Part shown: one piece after another, positions 7,829 through 15,472 of the stretch
How positions within the stretch are numbered: position 1 is the stretch's first letter
Layout of the letters: the number at the start of each line of letters is the position of its first letter
NCBI GenBank assembly: GCA_014728185.1
Contig: WJMB01000351.1
Coordinates: 1-22,185, forward strand
Source: Candidatus Coatesiibacteriota bacterium
Lineage (GTDB): Bacteria; RBG-13-66-14
DNA: 22,185 nucleotides
Direction: 5' to 3'
Made by a program: the position numbers and the translations under genes
The notes under the pieces: generated by a model
What the model saw: the letters and a program-made list of their open reading frames with translations, nothing else
What the model was told of the DNA's origin: nothing
Database searches by the model: none

Positions 7829-8118
7829 TCCCTATAATACCACGCCCGTATTTGCCGCCACGCTTCAACCACTCGTTTTGTGACAAATATCTGAGGATCA
7901 ACACGATTATTATCAGATAGTTACAACCACGATCCGTTCCGGATGGAGTAAGATTCCTTAGCGAGATTGTCCAGAATCGAGTGTGATGCGTTTAACAGGC
8001 TTTGAACAGATATAGCTCGCTGAAAGGTAACAATTCAGAGCTGTGGCATTGAAACCCGACTCACCGTTGAAACGTGGGGGTGGACGCCTCTACGCGATGC
8101 GTTAGGAGAATAGGATGA

Positions 8119-8141
8119 CGGGCTCCAGTCGTTGGAGCCCG
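8119..8141 (-). terminator. Terminator hairpin for the sigma-factor gene
   Basis: CGGGCTCCA (8119-8127) pairs with TGGAGCCCG (8133-8141) around a five-base loop, 29 bp beyond the stop codon of the sigma gene. On the minus strand it is followed by a moderately T-rich stretch (TCATCCTATTCTCC). Confidence 0.65.
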
Positions 8142-8170
8142 CCGTTCGGACTGTCGCCGGCGCCGATTCG

Positions 8171-8992
8171 TCAGTTGAGCAGCTCGGCCAGCTCGGTATG
8201 GCTGTGACGCAGCTTGCGCAGGGCGGTCAGCTCAACCTGGCGGATGGTCTCGGTGGAGTAGCCCAGGCGCTCGCCGGTGTCGGCCAGGGAGTGCTTTTCG
8301 CCGTCGAGGAAGCCGAAGCGAATCAGCAGGACCTTCTTCTCCCGGTCGCTGAGATCACCCAGAGCCTCGCGCACGGCGGTCTTGAGCAGATACTCGTGCC
8401 AGATATCGTCGGGGGAAACCAGCTCCTCGTCGGAGATGGTGTCCATCAACGGGTTGGTGTAGTTGCCGTAGGTGTTGTCTAGGGAGAGGGTGCCCGAGGC
8501 CAGCCGCAGCAGCATCTCGACCTTCTCCACGGGGATGCGCATCCGGTGGGCGATGTGCTTGGAATCCGGGGTCTCACCCGTCTCGGCGATCAGCTCCTCC
8601 CGGGCGCGCAAAACCTTCTTGATCTGGCGGTCCTTGTCGAAGGGGATGCGCACCGTGCGCCGTTTGTTTACGATGGCGCGCTCGATGGCCTGGCGGATCC
8701 ACCAGGTGGCGTAGGTGCTGAAGCAGGTGCCCTTGTCGGGATCGTAGCCCTCGGCGGCTCGGATCAAGCCGATGTTGCCCTCCTGGATCAGGTCCTGCAA
8801 CGGCAGGCCGCGATCCATGTAGCGCTTGGCGATGGAGATCACCAGGCGCAGGTTGTTGGAGATGATCGCGTCGCGGGAGTTCTCGGCCTCTTCGATGAGA
8901 TCGATGAGCTCTTCGCGGGAAAGGACCCGGTGTTTACCGGCCTGGTTCAAATAGGTTCTCAGACCCTTGTCGTCGTAGTCTCGGTATTTCAT
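8171..8992 (-). CDS. Sigma70-family RNA polymerase sigma factor (group-2 type)
   Basis: A 273-residue primary-like sigma factor lacking region 1.1, similar in size to RpoS/RpoH-type alternative factors. Region 1.2 is about residues 8-35. Region 2 spans about 45-110 and carries NLRLVISIAKRY, DLIQEGNIGLIRA and the -10-reading block FSTYATWWIRQAIERAI. Region 3 is about 118-195, and region 4 about 210-265 with the helix-turn-helix SLADTGERLGYSTETIRQVE and LRKLR. Cysteine C90 replaces the usual lysine/arginine before FSTYATWWIRQ. The start ATG has GGAGG at 9004-9008. Most notable is the upstream sigma54-type promoter at 9039-9054. It is a single-gene unit ending at the hairpin 8119-8141. Which genes it serves cannot be told. 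Confidence 0.93.
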   Translation of the reverse strand: MKYRDYDDKGLRTYLNQAGKHRVLSREELIDLIEEAENSRDAIISNNLRLVISIAKRYMDRGLPLQDLIQEGNIGLIRAAEGYDPDKGTCFSTYATWWIRQAIERAIVNKRRTVRIPFDKDRQIKKVLRAREELIAETGETPDSKHIAHRMRIPVEKVEMLLRLASGTLSLDNTYGNYTNPLMDTISDEELVSPDDIWHEYLLKTAVREALGDLSDREKKVLLIRFGFLDGEKHSLADTGERLGYSTETIRQVELTALRKLRHSHTELAELLN

Positions 8993-9038
8993 TCCCCTGA
9001 AACCTCCGCGGTGTAGTAGTCGAGGCGCCGTAATCTAC

Positions 9039-9054
9039 TGCAAGATACGTGCCA
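9039..9054 (-). promoter_or_regulatory. Sigma54 (RpoN) -24/-12 promoter of the sigma-factor gene
   Basis: On the minus strand TGGCACG-TATC-TTGCA matches the established sigma54 consensus TGGCACG-N4-TTGCW at every specified base. Transcription would start about 12 bases on, near 9028, leaving a leader of about 36 nt with the GGAGG ribosome site. Just upstream, 9060-9073 (GTGACAATTATCAC) is a near-palindrome that could bind a regulator. No convincing sigma70 promoter competes with it. Confidence 0.75.
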
Positions 9055-9256
9055 GAACTGTGACAATTATCACTCAAAATGCGTAGATGACCACCCCCTA
9101 AGGTGTTAGAATCGTCACACTTTATTTTCGACGCCTCCGCCTTTTCTCCGGGTGTCCACAATTAAGCACTACCGGCGGTTCAGTGGTTGTTGACTTTTGT
9201 GTACAGTTGCCAGCTTGATGCGCCTGAGTCAAGCTGATACGCACGATGAGCCGGTC

Positions 9257-9285
9257 TTGTCCGTCGTCTCGCCCGCTGTTATACT
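9257..9285 (+). promoter_or_regulatory. Sigma70-type promoter for the lamin-G-like lipoprotein region
   Basis: TTGTCC (9257-9262) and TATACT (9280-9285) with a 17-bp spacer. Transcription would start near 9292, giving a leader of about 205 nt before the lipoprotein ATG and only about 18 nt before the small ORF at 9310. Confidence 0.55.
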
Positions 9286-9309
9286 CGGCTCGAACCTTCG
9301 GGGGGAATT

Positions 9310-9459
9310 GTGGGTTTACGCCGCCCAGACGCCCCGGGTTCCATTGAGCCTTTTGAATGTGGACGAAATGCGCGACAAACACGTAAGAAACGCTCACGGA
9401 ACGCCCGGCGCGTTCGGGACGTAGAGCAAGCAGCACGCCGATACGCCGACGCTCCGTAA
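9310..9459 (+). CDS. Possible 49-residue arginine-rich small protein
   Basis: A GTG-started frame of 49 codons ending at TAA 9457-9459, with a GGGGGG run four bases before the start and a promoter ending 25 bp upstream. The product is very basic (about a dozen Arg, in RQTRKKRSRNARR and AARRYADAP). Against it, about half the codons end in A or T, unlike the strongly G/C-ending codons of neighbouring genes, and it may be only the leader of the downstream lipoprotein mRNA. No family recognised. Confidence 0.22.
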   Translation: MGLRRPDAPGSIEPFECGRNARQTRKKRSRNARRVRDVEQAARRYADAP

Positions 9460-9497
9460 AACGGAAATCACCAGCCCTCCCCAGGACGGTGCGACCC

Positions 9498-10232
9498 ATG
9501 CCAAGCTCCCGCCGCAGAATCGCCGCGTTGACAGCCGCGGCCGCCATTATCCTAGCTTCCTTGCTCTCGGGCGGGTGCGACAACACCACTGAGAGCGGCC
9601 CCGAGGTCCTCTTCTCCGATTCCTTCGGCGGCGCCGACGGCGCCTTCCCCGACGGCTGGACCCAGCACGACGACGAACTCGACCCCGACTCGCCCGCCGG
9701 CAACTGGTACATCGACAACGGGCGGCTCTACCAGGACGCCGACGCCTGGGGCGGCGAAGACGAGCCCGAGCCCTACCTTTACGAGGGCACCCTGATCACC
9801 GCCGGCGATTCCTCCTGGACCGACTACCGCCTCACCGTCGATGTCACCCCGGAGCATCCCTTCGGCATCGGGATCTACTTCCGCACCAACTACGAGGAAG
9901 CCCTGCTGCAAACCTCCCGCTCCTACTACCGCGTCTTCATCATGCAGTCCGACGAGTACGACGGTCCCTTCTGGCGTCTGGACCAGCGCAGCTCGGGACT
10001 TTACACCTGGCTGGACCGCAACGAGGAGTACGGCTACACTGTCGGCGAGACATTCCGGGTGATCATCGAGGTCCGCGACAGCCACGTGCAGGTCTACGTC
10101 GGAGACCTGGATAACCTGGTTCTGGAATGGGACGGCGGTTCCTGGGAAGAGCTGGACTCCGGCTATATCGGCCTGATGTGCTTTCGCCAGCCGGGCTGCC
10201 ACTTCGACAACGTGACTGTCGAGGAGCTGTAG
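9498..10232 (+). CDS. Lipoprotein with concanavalin-A/lamin-G-like domain
   Basis: A 244-residue product from ATG 9498; an in-frame GTG at 9489 is less well placed relative to AGGA. The N-terminus (SSRRR, then a hydrophobic stretch) ends in the lipobox LSGGC, so it is predicted to be a lipid-anchored surface or periplasmic protein. The mature part begins VLFSDSFGGADGAFPDGWT, followed by WYIDNGRLYQ, and ends with VYVGDLDNLVLEWDGG, SGYIGLMC and FDNVTVEEL. This is the pattern of jelly-roll domains of the concanavalin-A-like or 3-keto-disaccharide-hydrolase (DUF1080-like) type, which often bind carbohydrate. No catalytic residues can be assigned. Followed directly by a strong terminator, so monocistronic. 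Confidence 0.85.
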   Translation: MPSSRRRIAALTAAAAIILASLLSGGCDNTTESGPEVLFSDSFGGADGAFPDGWTQHDDELDPDSPAGNWYIDNGRLYQDADAWGGEDEPEPYLYEGTLITAGDSSWTDYRLTVDVTPEHPFGIGIYFRTNYEEALLQTSRSYYRVFIMQSDEYDGPFWRLDQRSSGLYTWLDRNEEYGYTVGETFRVIIEVRDSHVQVYVGDLDNLVLEWDGGSWEELDSGYIGLMCFRQPGCHFDNVTVEEL

Positions 10233-10253
10233 TCCGCGGCAACGAAAAAAGAC

Positions 10254-10285
10254 AAACCCCTCGCGGATGGTTGCGAGGGGTTTTT
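10254..10285 (+). terminator. Rho-independent terminator of the lamin-G-like lipoprotein gene
   Basis: CCCCTCGC (10257-10264) pairs with GCGAGGGG (10273-10280), extended by AAA/TTT, and is followed by five T. The A-run before it (10244-10249) could let it work in the other direction too. Confidence 0.9.
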
Positions 10286-10488
10286 ACTATATCCAAAACC
10301 GTTCTATCCAAGCGGGGGCGGCATCAGGCAGGGGAGGGGCGATTCAGCCCCGAGGCCGGACGCTCCGCTGGGTTGCTGTCGCTGTTAACCTCACCGCCGA
10401 CCTTGTTGGACAGAACCGTGCCGCCGGCAGACAAGCAGCCGGGCGGGCTGTAAAACCATCTTGAAATAATCACTCGTTTTTGGACGGG

Positions 10489-10522
10489 AAAGCATCGTTA
10501 ATAGATTGTCAGGCGATGCTTT
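10489..10522. repeat. Inverted repeat (hairpin)
   Basis: AAAGCATCG (10489-10497) pairs perfectly with CGATGCTTT (10514-10522) around a 16-base loop. There is no T-tract and no adjacent gene, so its role is unknown. Confidence 0.5.
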
Positions 10523-10532
10523 ATAGGTCCAT

Positions 10533-10838
10533 TTGCAGCTTTTGTCATTTCTGCGGATTTATACAAAGGATTATCACTCGCAGTTGAACCGGGTACGATT
10601 TCTTACTCCTGTACAAAAGCATGGCATCAAGGAACGTGTTCGGACCAAACCAGGGCCGAAAAAAAGGTTAAGTGAGCAGGCAATCGCTGATCAGGTGCGT
10701 CCGGCATTGATCACGATGTTTGCACGCGAAGCCTTATTGCCTGATAATGAAGCAGTTATGAGTCGAGCGGCAATCGGGTGGTCGCTATTTACCGGCAACA
10801 GTGCAGGGCAGGTTATCCACCAAGCAGGCCCCTTGTAG
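10533..10838 (+). CDS. Possible 101-residue ORF of foreign composition, unknown function
   Basis: An open frame ending at TAG. The part from about residue 35 looks protein-like: a basic KPGPKKR stretch, an amphipathic segment (SEQAIADQVRPALITMFA) and a hydrophobic/glycine end (IGWSLFTGNSAGQVIHQAG). Codons such as AAA, TTA, GCA, GTT and ATG are frequent, in contrast to the GC-rich neighbours, suggesting transferred DNA. The N-terminal part includes the dispersed motif as K-D-Y-H-S-Q-L-N-R. No clear ribosome site. It could be a truncated fragment of a larger gene or chance. Confidence 0.25.
   Translation: MQLLSFLRIYTKDYHSQLNRVRFLTPVQKHGIKERVRTKPGPKKRLSEQAIADQVRPALITMFAREALLPDNEAVMSRAAIGWSLFTGNSAGQVIHQAGPL
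10567..10592 (+). repeat. Dispersed 26-bp motif, copy B
   Basis: AGGATTATCAC followed by TCGCAGTTGAACCGG; 20 of 26 positions match copies A and C. Lies inside the weak ORF 10533-10838. Confidence 0.6.
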
Positions 10839-11216
10839 ACGCCACTTTATCAGTTGCCCGTTTTATGACTGGAACCTGATAATCATCTAGTCTGTTATCA
10901 ATAGAATACAATCACAATCAGCTCCGGACAGGGTGTATCATCCCCAAAATGAAATGTCGACAACAGGCTAGTGCCTGCTTATGAGCTCGTAACGATTATC
11001 CGCTTCAAGAGTTGACGCCCTGCTCCGAGATATATCGAGGCCCCTTCTATAATGCAGCCACTTCTCAGCCGACCGATGCTTGCGACTGATGCTTGACAAA
11101 TCCTTGAGAAGCAGCTCTTGATCATCCGGCGGGAGGCTTCGAACCGCCCGCGATGTTTCGTTGAAACCGATCCCGGCCCGGCCTGGTGGAGATGCTCAAC
11201 GGCTCCGGATGAAAAC

Positions 11217-11242
11217 GCGGGGGCGGCCGAAGCCGCCCCCGC
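11217..11242 (-). terminator. Rho-independent terminator of pta
   Basis: An 11-bp perfect stem, GCGGGGGCGGC (11217-11227) with GCCGCCCCCGC (11232-11242) around CGAA, lies 20 bp beyond the pta stop. On the minus strand it is followed by GTTTTC. Confidence 0.85.
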
Positions 11243-11262
11243 CATCGCGGAAGTGAACGCAA

Positions 11263-12258
11263 CTAGTCCAGTTGGCAGAGCGTGATCGCGGCGGTGTTGA
11301 CGATGTCTTCCACATCGGCGCCCCGGGACAGGTCGCTGATCGGCCGGGCGGCGCCCTGGAGGATCGGGCCGATGGCCTCGGCGCCGGCCAGGCGCTGGAC
11401 GAGCTTGTAGCCGATGTTGCCGGCGTCGAGGTCCGGGAAGATCAGCACGTTGGCGTTACCGGCCACCCGGGATTCCGGAGCCTTGCGGCGTCCCACCGAG
11501 GGGACCAGGGCGGCGTCGGCCTGCAGCTCGCCGTCGACGGTCAGGTCCGGGTCCAGCTCGCGCAACTTCTTGAGGGCCGCCCGGATCTTGTCGACATCGG
11601 CGTGGTCGGCCGAGCCTTTGGTGGAGAAGCTGAGCATGGCGACCACGGGCTCGATACCCAGCAGGCTGCGCATGGTGCGGGCGGTGGCCAGGGCGATGTA
11701 GGCCAGTTGCTCGGCGTCCGGATTGGGCATCACCGCGCAGTCGGCGAAGAGCATCACCCCGTCGGAGCCGAATTTCTCATTGGGATGGACCATTAAGAAG
11801 CAGGAAGAGAGCAGCTTCATCCCCTGGGCCATCCCCATGGTCCACAGGGCGGCGCGGATGACCTCGGCGGTGGCGGTGTCACAGCCGGAGACGCAGGCGT
11901 CGGCGTCGCCGGCGGCCAGCATGGAGTTGCCGAAGACCACGCGGTCCTTGACGATCTTCACCGCCCGCTCCAGGGTCATCCCCTTGTGTTTGCGTCGTTC
12001 ATAGACCCGGGTGGCGTAGAGGCCCACCCGCTCGTCGCGCTCGGGGTCGACAACGTCGCCTGCCTCGAGCTCGACGCCGGCCTCGGCGGCCAGAGCGCCG
12101 ATGCGCTCCTCGGAACCGATCAGGGTCACTCGGCCGGCCAGCTCCTGTTCCTTGATCGCGGCGTAAGCCCGGACGATGCGTTCATCCTCGCCCTCGGGCA
12201 GGACGAGGTGGGCGTTCTTCTCACTGGCGCTGCGTTTGATTTTTTCAAGAATGTGCAT
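11263..12258 (-). CDS. pta: Phosphate acetyltransferase
   Basis: Interconverts acetyl-CoA and acetyl phosphate in the acetate/energy pathway; cytosolic. The 331-residue product is the short single-domain form. Family blocks are visible: LPEGEDERIVRAYA near the start, VFGNSMLAAGDADACVSGCDTATAEVIRAAL, ADCAVMPNPDAEQLAYIAL, FSTKGSADH, DGELQADAALVP and the C-terminal NVLIFPDLDAGNIGYKLVQRLAGAEAIGPILQG. The frame extends upstream to 12339, but ATG 12258 is chosen because AGAGG lies five bases before it and the protein then starts MHILEKIK, as in relatives. The usual partner acetate kinase is not in the window. Divergent from nadK. Confidence 0.95.
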   Translation of the reverse strand: MHILEKIKRSASEKNAHLVLPEGEDERIVRAYAAIKEQELAGRVTLIGSEERIGALAAEAGVELEAGDVVDPERDERVGLYATRVYERRKHKGMTLERAVKIVKDRVVFGNSMLAAGDADACVSGCDTATAEVIRAALWTMGMAQGMKLLSSCFLMVHPNEKFGSDGVMLFADCAVMPNPDAEQLAYIALATARTMRSLLGIEPVVAMLSFSTKGSADHADVDKIRAALKKLRELDPDLTVDGELQADAALVPSVGRRKAPESRVAGNANVLIFPDLDAGNIGYKLVQRLAGAEAIGPILQGAARPISDLSRGADVEDIVNTAAITLCQLD

Positions 12259-12341
12259 TGAAACCTCTTTGGTGTCGCCTGTGTTATCCTTCGGTGTCAT
12301 TCCGGCGGTCCGCCGGCCGCGAACGGTAAACCGCTGCATAT

Positions 12342-12369
12342 CTTATACCGGCCGACGGGGCGTCGTCAA
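12342..12369 (-). promoter_or_regulatory. Sigma70-type promoter for pta
   Basis: On the minus strand TTGACG (12364-12369) and TATAAG (12342-12347) with a 16-bp spacer; leader about 77 nt. A plus-strand TATAAA at 12401-12406 may serve nadK, without a clear -35 box. Confidence 0.6.
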
Positions 12370-12438
12370 CGACGGGGACTTTACGCCGCCGCGCCGACGT
12401 TATAAACTGGGTGACGGTATCATCATCGATGAGGGGAC

Positions 12439-13350
12439 ATGTTGAAGAGAACCCGCAAGCGCATCGAGCTGCGCCGCCTGGGTCTGGTGGTCAATCCGAC
12501 CAAGAAGCGGGCACCCCTGCTGGCCGACCGTGTCTGCGCCTGGGCCGACGAGCACGGCATCGAGGTCGTCCGCCGCAGCCCCGAGGACAACGCCGAAACC
12601 CTGGATCGCCTGGAGCATCAGTTCCCCGGCGCCGGAGTGCGCGACGAGAGCCTTTCCGGCAGCGACATGCTGGTCAGTCTGGGTGGCGACGGCACCCTGC
12701 TGACCACGGTCCACGCCGTGGATTTCGCCCCGATACCCGTGCTGGGCGTCAACCTGGGAAACATGGGCTTCCTGGCCGAGATCGGCCCCGACGAGCTGGA
12801 AACCGCCCTCGAGGCGATACGCCTGGCACCGATCCGCCTGGACCAGCGCATGGTGGCCGCCGCCGAGATCCACCTGGGCGACGGCCGGGTCACCACCCTC
12901 TGCGGCCTCAACGACGTCGTGCTGCACCGCACGCCGATCAACCCGATGAGCCGCGTCGACGTCTTCATCGCCGAGGAGTATCTGGGCACGGCCTTCGGCG
13001 ACGGCGTGATCATCGCCACCCCGACGGGCTCGACGGGCTACTCGCTGTCCTGCGGCGGTCCGGTGCTGGCCCCCTGGTTCACCGGCTTCGTGCTGACGCC
13101 GATCAGCCCGCACAGCCTCAACCTGCGCCCCCTGGTCTATCCGGCCGACAACGTCGTCGAGATGGTCCCGGCCTCCAGCGATGAAATGATGCTGGTCATC
13201 GACGGCCAGGTCGGCCTGCGGCTCTGCTGCGACGATCGGGTGCGCATCCACCGCAGCGAACGAATGATCAACCTGGTCAGCCTCAACGGTCCCGACTTCT
13301 TCGAGGTGCTGCGCGACAAGCTCCACTGGGCCGCGGCGCCCCGACAGTAG
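12439..13350 (+). CDS. nadK: NAD kinase
   Basis: Phosphorylates NAD to NADP; cytosolic. The 303-residue product has the conserved GGDGTLL at residues 82-88, followed by VLGVNLGNMGFLAEI, NDVVLHR, the NAD-binding TPTGSTGYSLSCGGP and the terminal block LTPISPHSLNLRPLVYP. The N-terminus MLKRTRKRIELRRLGLVVNPTKK is typical. AGGGG ends only two bases before ATG 12439; the adjacent in-frame TTG 12442 would have better spacing, so the start could be one codon later. Seven bases separate it from recN, and nadK-recN is a common operon pairing in bacteria. Confidence 0.95.
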   Translation: MLKRTRKRIELRRLGLVVNPTKKRAPLLADRVCAWADEHGIEVVRRSPEDNAETLDRLEHQFPGAGVRDESLSGSDMLVSLGGDGTLLTTVHAVDFAPIPVLGVNLGNMGFLAEIGPDELETALEAIRLAPIRLDQRMVAAAEIHLGDGRVTTLCGLNDVVLHRTPINPMSRVDVFIAEEYLGTAFGDGVIIATPTGSTGYSLSCGGPVLAPWFTGFVLTPISPHSLNLRPLVYPADNVVEMVPASSDEMMLVIDGQVGLRLCCDDRVRIHRSERMINLVSLNGPDFFEVLRDKLHWAAAPRQ

Positions 13351-13357
13351 GGGGAGG

Positions 13358-15055
13358 ATGCTCAGCTACCTGGCGGTCAGCGATCTGGCGACCATCGACG
13401 GGCTGGAGCTGGAGTTCGAGCCCGGCCTGAACACGATCACCGGCGCCACCGGCGCGGGCAAGAGCGTGCTCATCGGCGCCCTGGGCCTGGTCCTGGGCGA
13501 GCGAGCCGATACCGACGCCGTGCGCTCCGGCGCCAAGGCCGCCGAAATCAACGCCGTCTTCACCGACGTCGACCTACCGCCGGAGCTGGCCGAACGGCTG
13601 GGCCTGGAGTCCCCCTGCCCCGAGCTGATCGTCCGCCGGCGCATCGCCGCCCGCGGTCGCTCCCGGGCCTGGCTCAACGGCGCCGTGGTCCCCGTCTCGA
13701 CCCTGGCCGAGCTGGGCGATCAACTTATCGACCTCCACGGCCAGCACGAGCACCAGGCCCTGCTCAAGAGCCGGGTTCAACTGGAGCTCCTGGACGCCTA
13801 CGGCGGCCTGGAGGACGAACTCGAGGCGACGGCCGCCGCCCATCGTCGCGTCCGCGATCTCGAGCGGGAGCTGGAGCGCCTAGAGGGCGCCGCCGTGGCC
13901 GACCGCCGCCAACTAGAGCTCTGGAGGCACGAACTCGAGGAGATCCGCGGCGCCGAGATCGATCCCGCCGAGGAGAACGAGCTGCACGCCGAGCGCAAAC
14001 GTCTGCGCGCCGTGGTCGAGCTGACCCGGTCCGCCCGGGCGGCCCTCGTTGAACTGGCCGAGGGCGACGGCTGCGCCCTGGACCGCCTGGACCAGGGACG
14101 CCGCGAGCTCGATGAGTTGGGCCGCCTCGACGAGACCCAGGAACCGCTGGCCGCCGAGGTATCCGAGCTGCGCTTCACCCTCGAGGGCTCCGTCGACAAG
14201 CTGCGCAACTACCTGGAAGACCTGGAGGCCGACCCGGGCCGCCTCGAGGAGATCGAGCAGCGCCTGGCCCAGCTCGAACACCTCAAGCGCAAGTTCGGAC
14301 CGGATTTGGAAACAGTCGTCGAGTACGGCGACTGGGTGGCCGGGCAGCTCTCGGCCAACCGGGACCGCGGCGCCGCCCTCGAGGAGAAGCGCCGCGAGCT
14401 GGCCGCCGCCCGCGACGCCTACCTGGAGAAGGCCGGCGAGCTGGCCGCAGCCCGTCGCCGCGCAGCACGCGGCCTGGTTCCCGAGGTCAACGCCGTCCTC
14501 GAACGCCTCGGCTTCGTCGGCGAGCCCTTCACCGTGGCAATCGAGCCCCGCCCCGGCGACGACGGCTGGTGCGTCTACGAGGACGGGCCGACCCGGGCCG
14601 CCGTCAACGGCCTCGACGTCGTCGAGCTGCTGCTCAGCGCCAATCCCGGCGAGCCCCGACGTCCCCTGACCAAGGTGGCCTCGGGCGGCGAGATCGCCCG
14701 GGTCATGCTGGCCGTCAAGCGGGTGATGGGCGAACGCTACGGTGTGCCGGTGATGGTCTTCGACGAGATCGATTCCGGCATCGGCGGCCACGCCGCCGGT
14801 GTCGTCGCCGAACTGCTGGCCGAGCTGGGCGGCCGCCGCCAGGTCATCGCCATCACCCACCTGCCCCAGATAGCCGCCGTGGCCGACGCCCATTTCCGCG
14901 TCGATAAAAGCGCCCGGGAGGGCCGCAGTTACACCAGTGTCGAGCGCCTCGGCGAGGACGGCCGCATCAACGAGCTGGCGGCGATGCTGGGCGGCGGTCC
15001 CAGCGCCGCCGATCACGCCCGGGAATTGCTGCGTCGCGCCCCGGTCGATCAGTAG
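13358..15055 (+). CDS. recN: DNA repair ATPase RecN
   Basis: SMC-like protein acting in double-strand-break repair. The 565-residue product has an N-terminal Walker A GATGAGKS (29-36), a central Glu/Arg/Leu-rich coiled coil interrupted by the DLHGQHEHQALL block, and a C-terminal LTKVASGGEIARVMLA signature, then Walker B VMVFDEIDSGIGGHAA and the ITHLPQIAAVAD motif. The second Walker A residue is Ala where most RecN have Glu (GETGAGKS). The ATG at 13358 gives the family-typical start, but the GGGGAGG before it touches the ATG, so the spacing is unusually short. Second gene of the nadK-recN operon. Confidence 0.96.
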   Translation: MLSYLAVSDLATIDGLELEFEPGLNTITGATGAGKSVLIGALGLVLGERADTDAVRSGAKAAEINAVFTDVDLPPELAERLGLESPCPELIVRRRIAARGRSRAWLNGAVVPVSTLAELGDQLIDLHGQHEHQALLKSRVQLELLDAYGGLEDELEATAAAHRRVRDLERELERLEGAAVADRRQLELWRHELEEIRGAEIDPAEENELHAERKRLRAVVELTRSARAALVELAEGDGCALDRLDQGRRELDELGRLDETQEPLAAEVSELRFTLEGSVDKLRNYLEDLEADPGRLEEIEQRLAQLEHLKRKFGPDLETVVEYGDWVAGQLSANRDRGAALEEKRRELAAARDAYLEKAGELAAARRRAARGLVPEVNAVLERLGFVGEPFTVAIEPRPGDDGWCVYEDGPTRAAVNGLDVVELLLSANPGEPRRPLTKVASGGEIARVMLAVKRVMGERYGVPVMVFDEIDSGIGGHAAGVVAELLAELGGRRQVIAITHLPQIAAVADAHFRVDKSAREGRSYTSVERLGEDGRINELAAMLGGGPSAADHARELLRRAPVDQ

Positions 15056-15472
15056 AGCGCATCGAGCGCTGGGTCGGCGGTCGCCCGCTTCACCTTGCTG
15101 CCGGCTAACCACGGTCGTTTGATCCCGCCGCCTACCCCGGCTTGCTCACCCACGGGGCGGTGTCAGCATAACCAACTGATTCCGGGGGTGTTGGCCGCGT
15201 CTAGTGTCCCAGAGACCGAAGCCGCGTTGTGTTTGTACTGTTCGAAATGATGAGTCCACCCCTCCGCACTACTCCTCGACACTCTCAGCAACTCGGAGCC
15301 GCATGAGGCCCAACGCATCCAGCCGGTACCGACCGGTACCGACCGGTACCGACCGGTACATCTCCGGGTAGTCGGACAACCGCTCCCCAACCGAGTGATG
15401 CATCGGATGAACAACCTCGCCGCCATCCGTCAACATCAGTCCCTTCCACCCCAGTAGGATAAGCACCGAGCG
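15056..15472. other. Intergenic region between recN and the glycosyltransferase
   Basis: No convincing gene. Just after the recN stop, AGCGCATCGAGCGCT forms a small hairpin. The only strong structure is the 10-bp tandem repeat at 15321-15360. Promoter elements for the glycosyltransferase are not obvious. Confidence 0.5.
15321..15360. repeat. Tandem repeat, four units of 10 bp
   Basis: Four consecutive units of GACCGGTACC: the first differs at its first two bases region (AGCCGGTACC) and the last at its final base (GACCGGTACA). Each unit contains the palindromes CCGG and GGTACC. It lies 113 bp before the glycosyltransferase start, so unit number could vary between strains and alter the leader. 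Confidence 0.85.

Larger units (their letters stand above)
7330..8118. other. Gene-poor intergenic region of lower GC
   Basis: No convincing gene. A small hairpin TTCCTG-CACAC-CAGGAA (7351-7367) just after the nuclease-domain gene could be a weak terminator. A 13-bp perfect palindrome CTTCTACTAGAAG lies at 7685-7697 and CCGGTTATTACCGG near 7624. Two copies of the dispersed 26-bp motif lie here in opposite orientations. Reading frames are short and use codons unlike the neighbouring genes, so the region is probably decayed sequence. Confidence 0.6.
10286..11216. other. Gene-poor region of lower GC with repeat and ORF fragments
   Basis: About 930 bp without a secure gene. It holds a hairpin (10489-10522), one copy of the 26-bp motif and a 101-codon frame at 10533-10838 of foreign codon use. 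Around 11041 the minus strand reads TGGCTGCATTATAGAAGGGG, resembling the leader of the hydrolase gene (6567-6590, minus strand, TGGCTGCATTACGGGGAGGG), so it may be a relic of a gene start. The rest appears degenerate. Confidence 0.5.

Noticed and set aside
7632..7904. 90-codon minus-strand frame in the intergenic region
   Set aside because: No ribosome site, irregular codon use and no domain; kept only as the context of motif copy D.
15321..15360. CRISPR-like array
   Set aside because: The units are only 10 bp and directly adjacent with no spacers, so this is a simple tandem repeat. No CRISPR array or cas gene was seen in the window.
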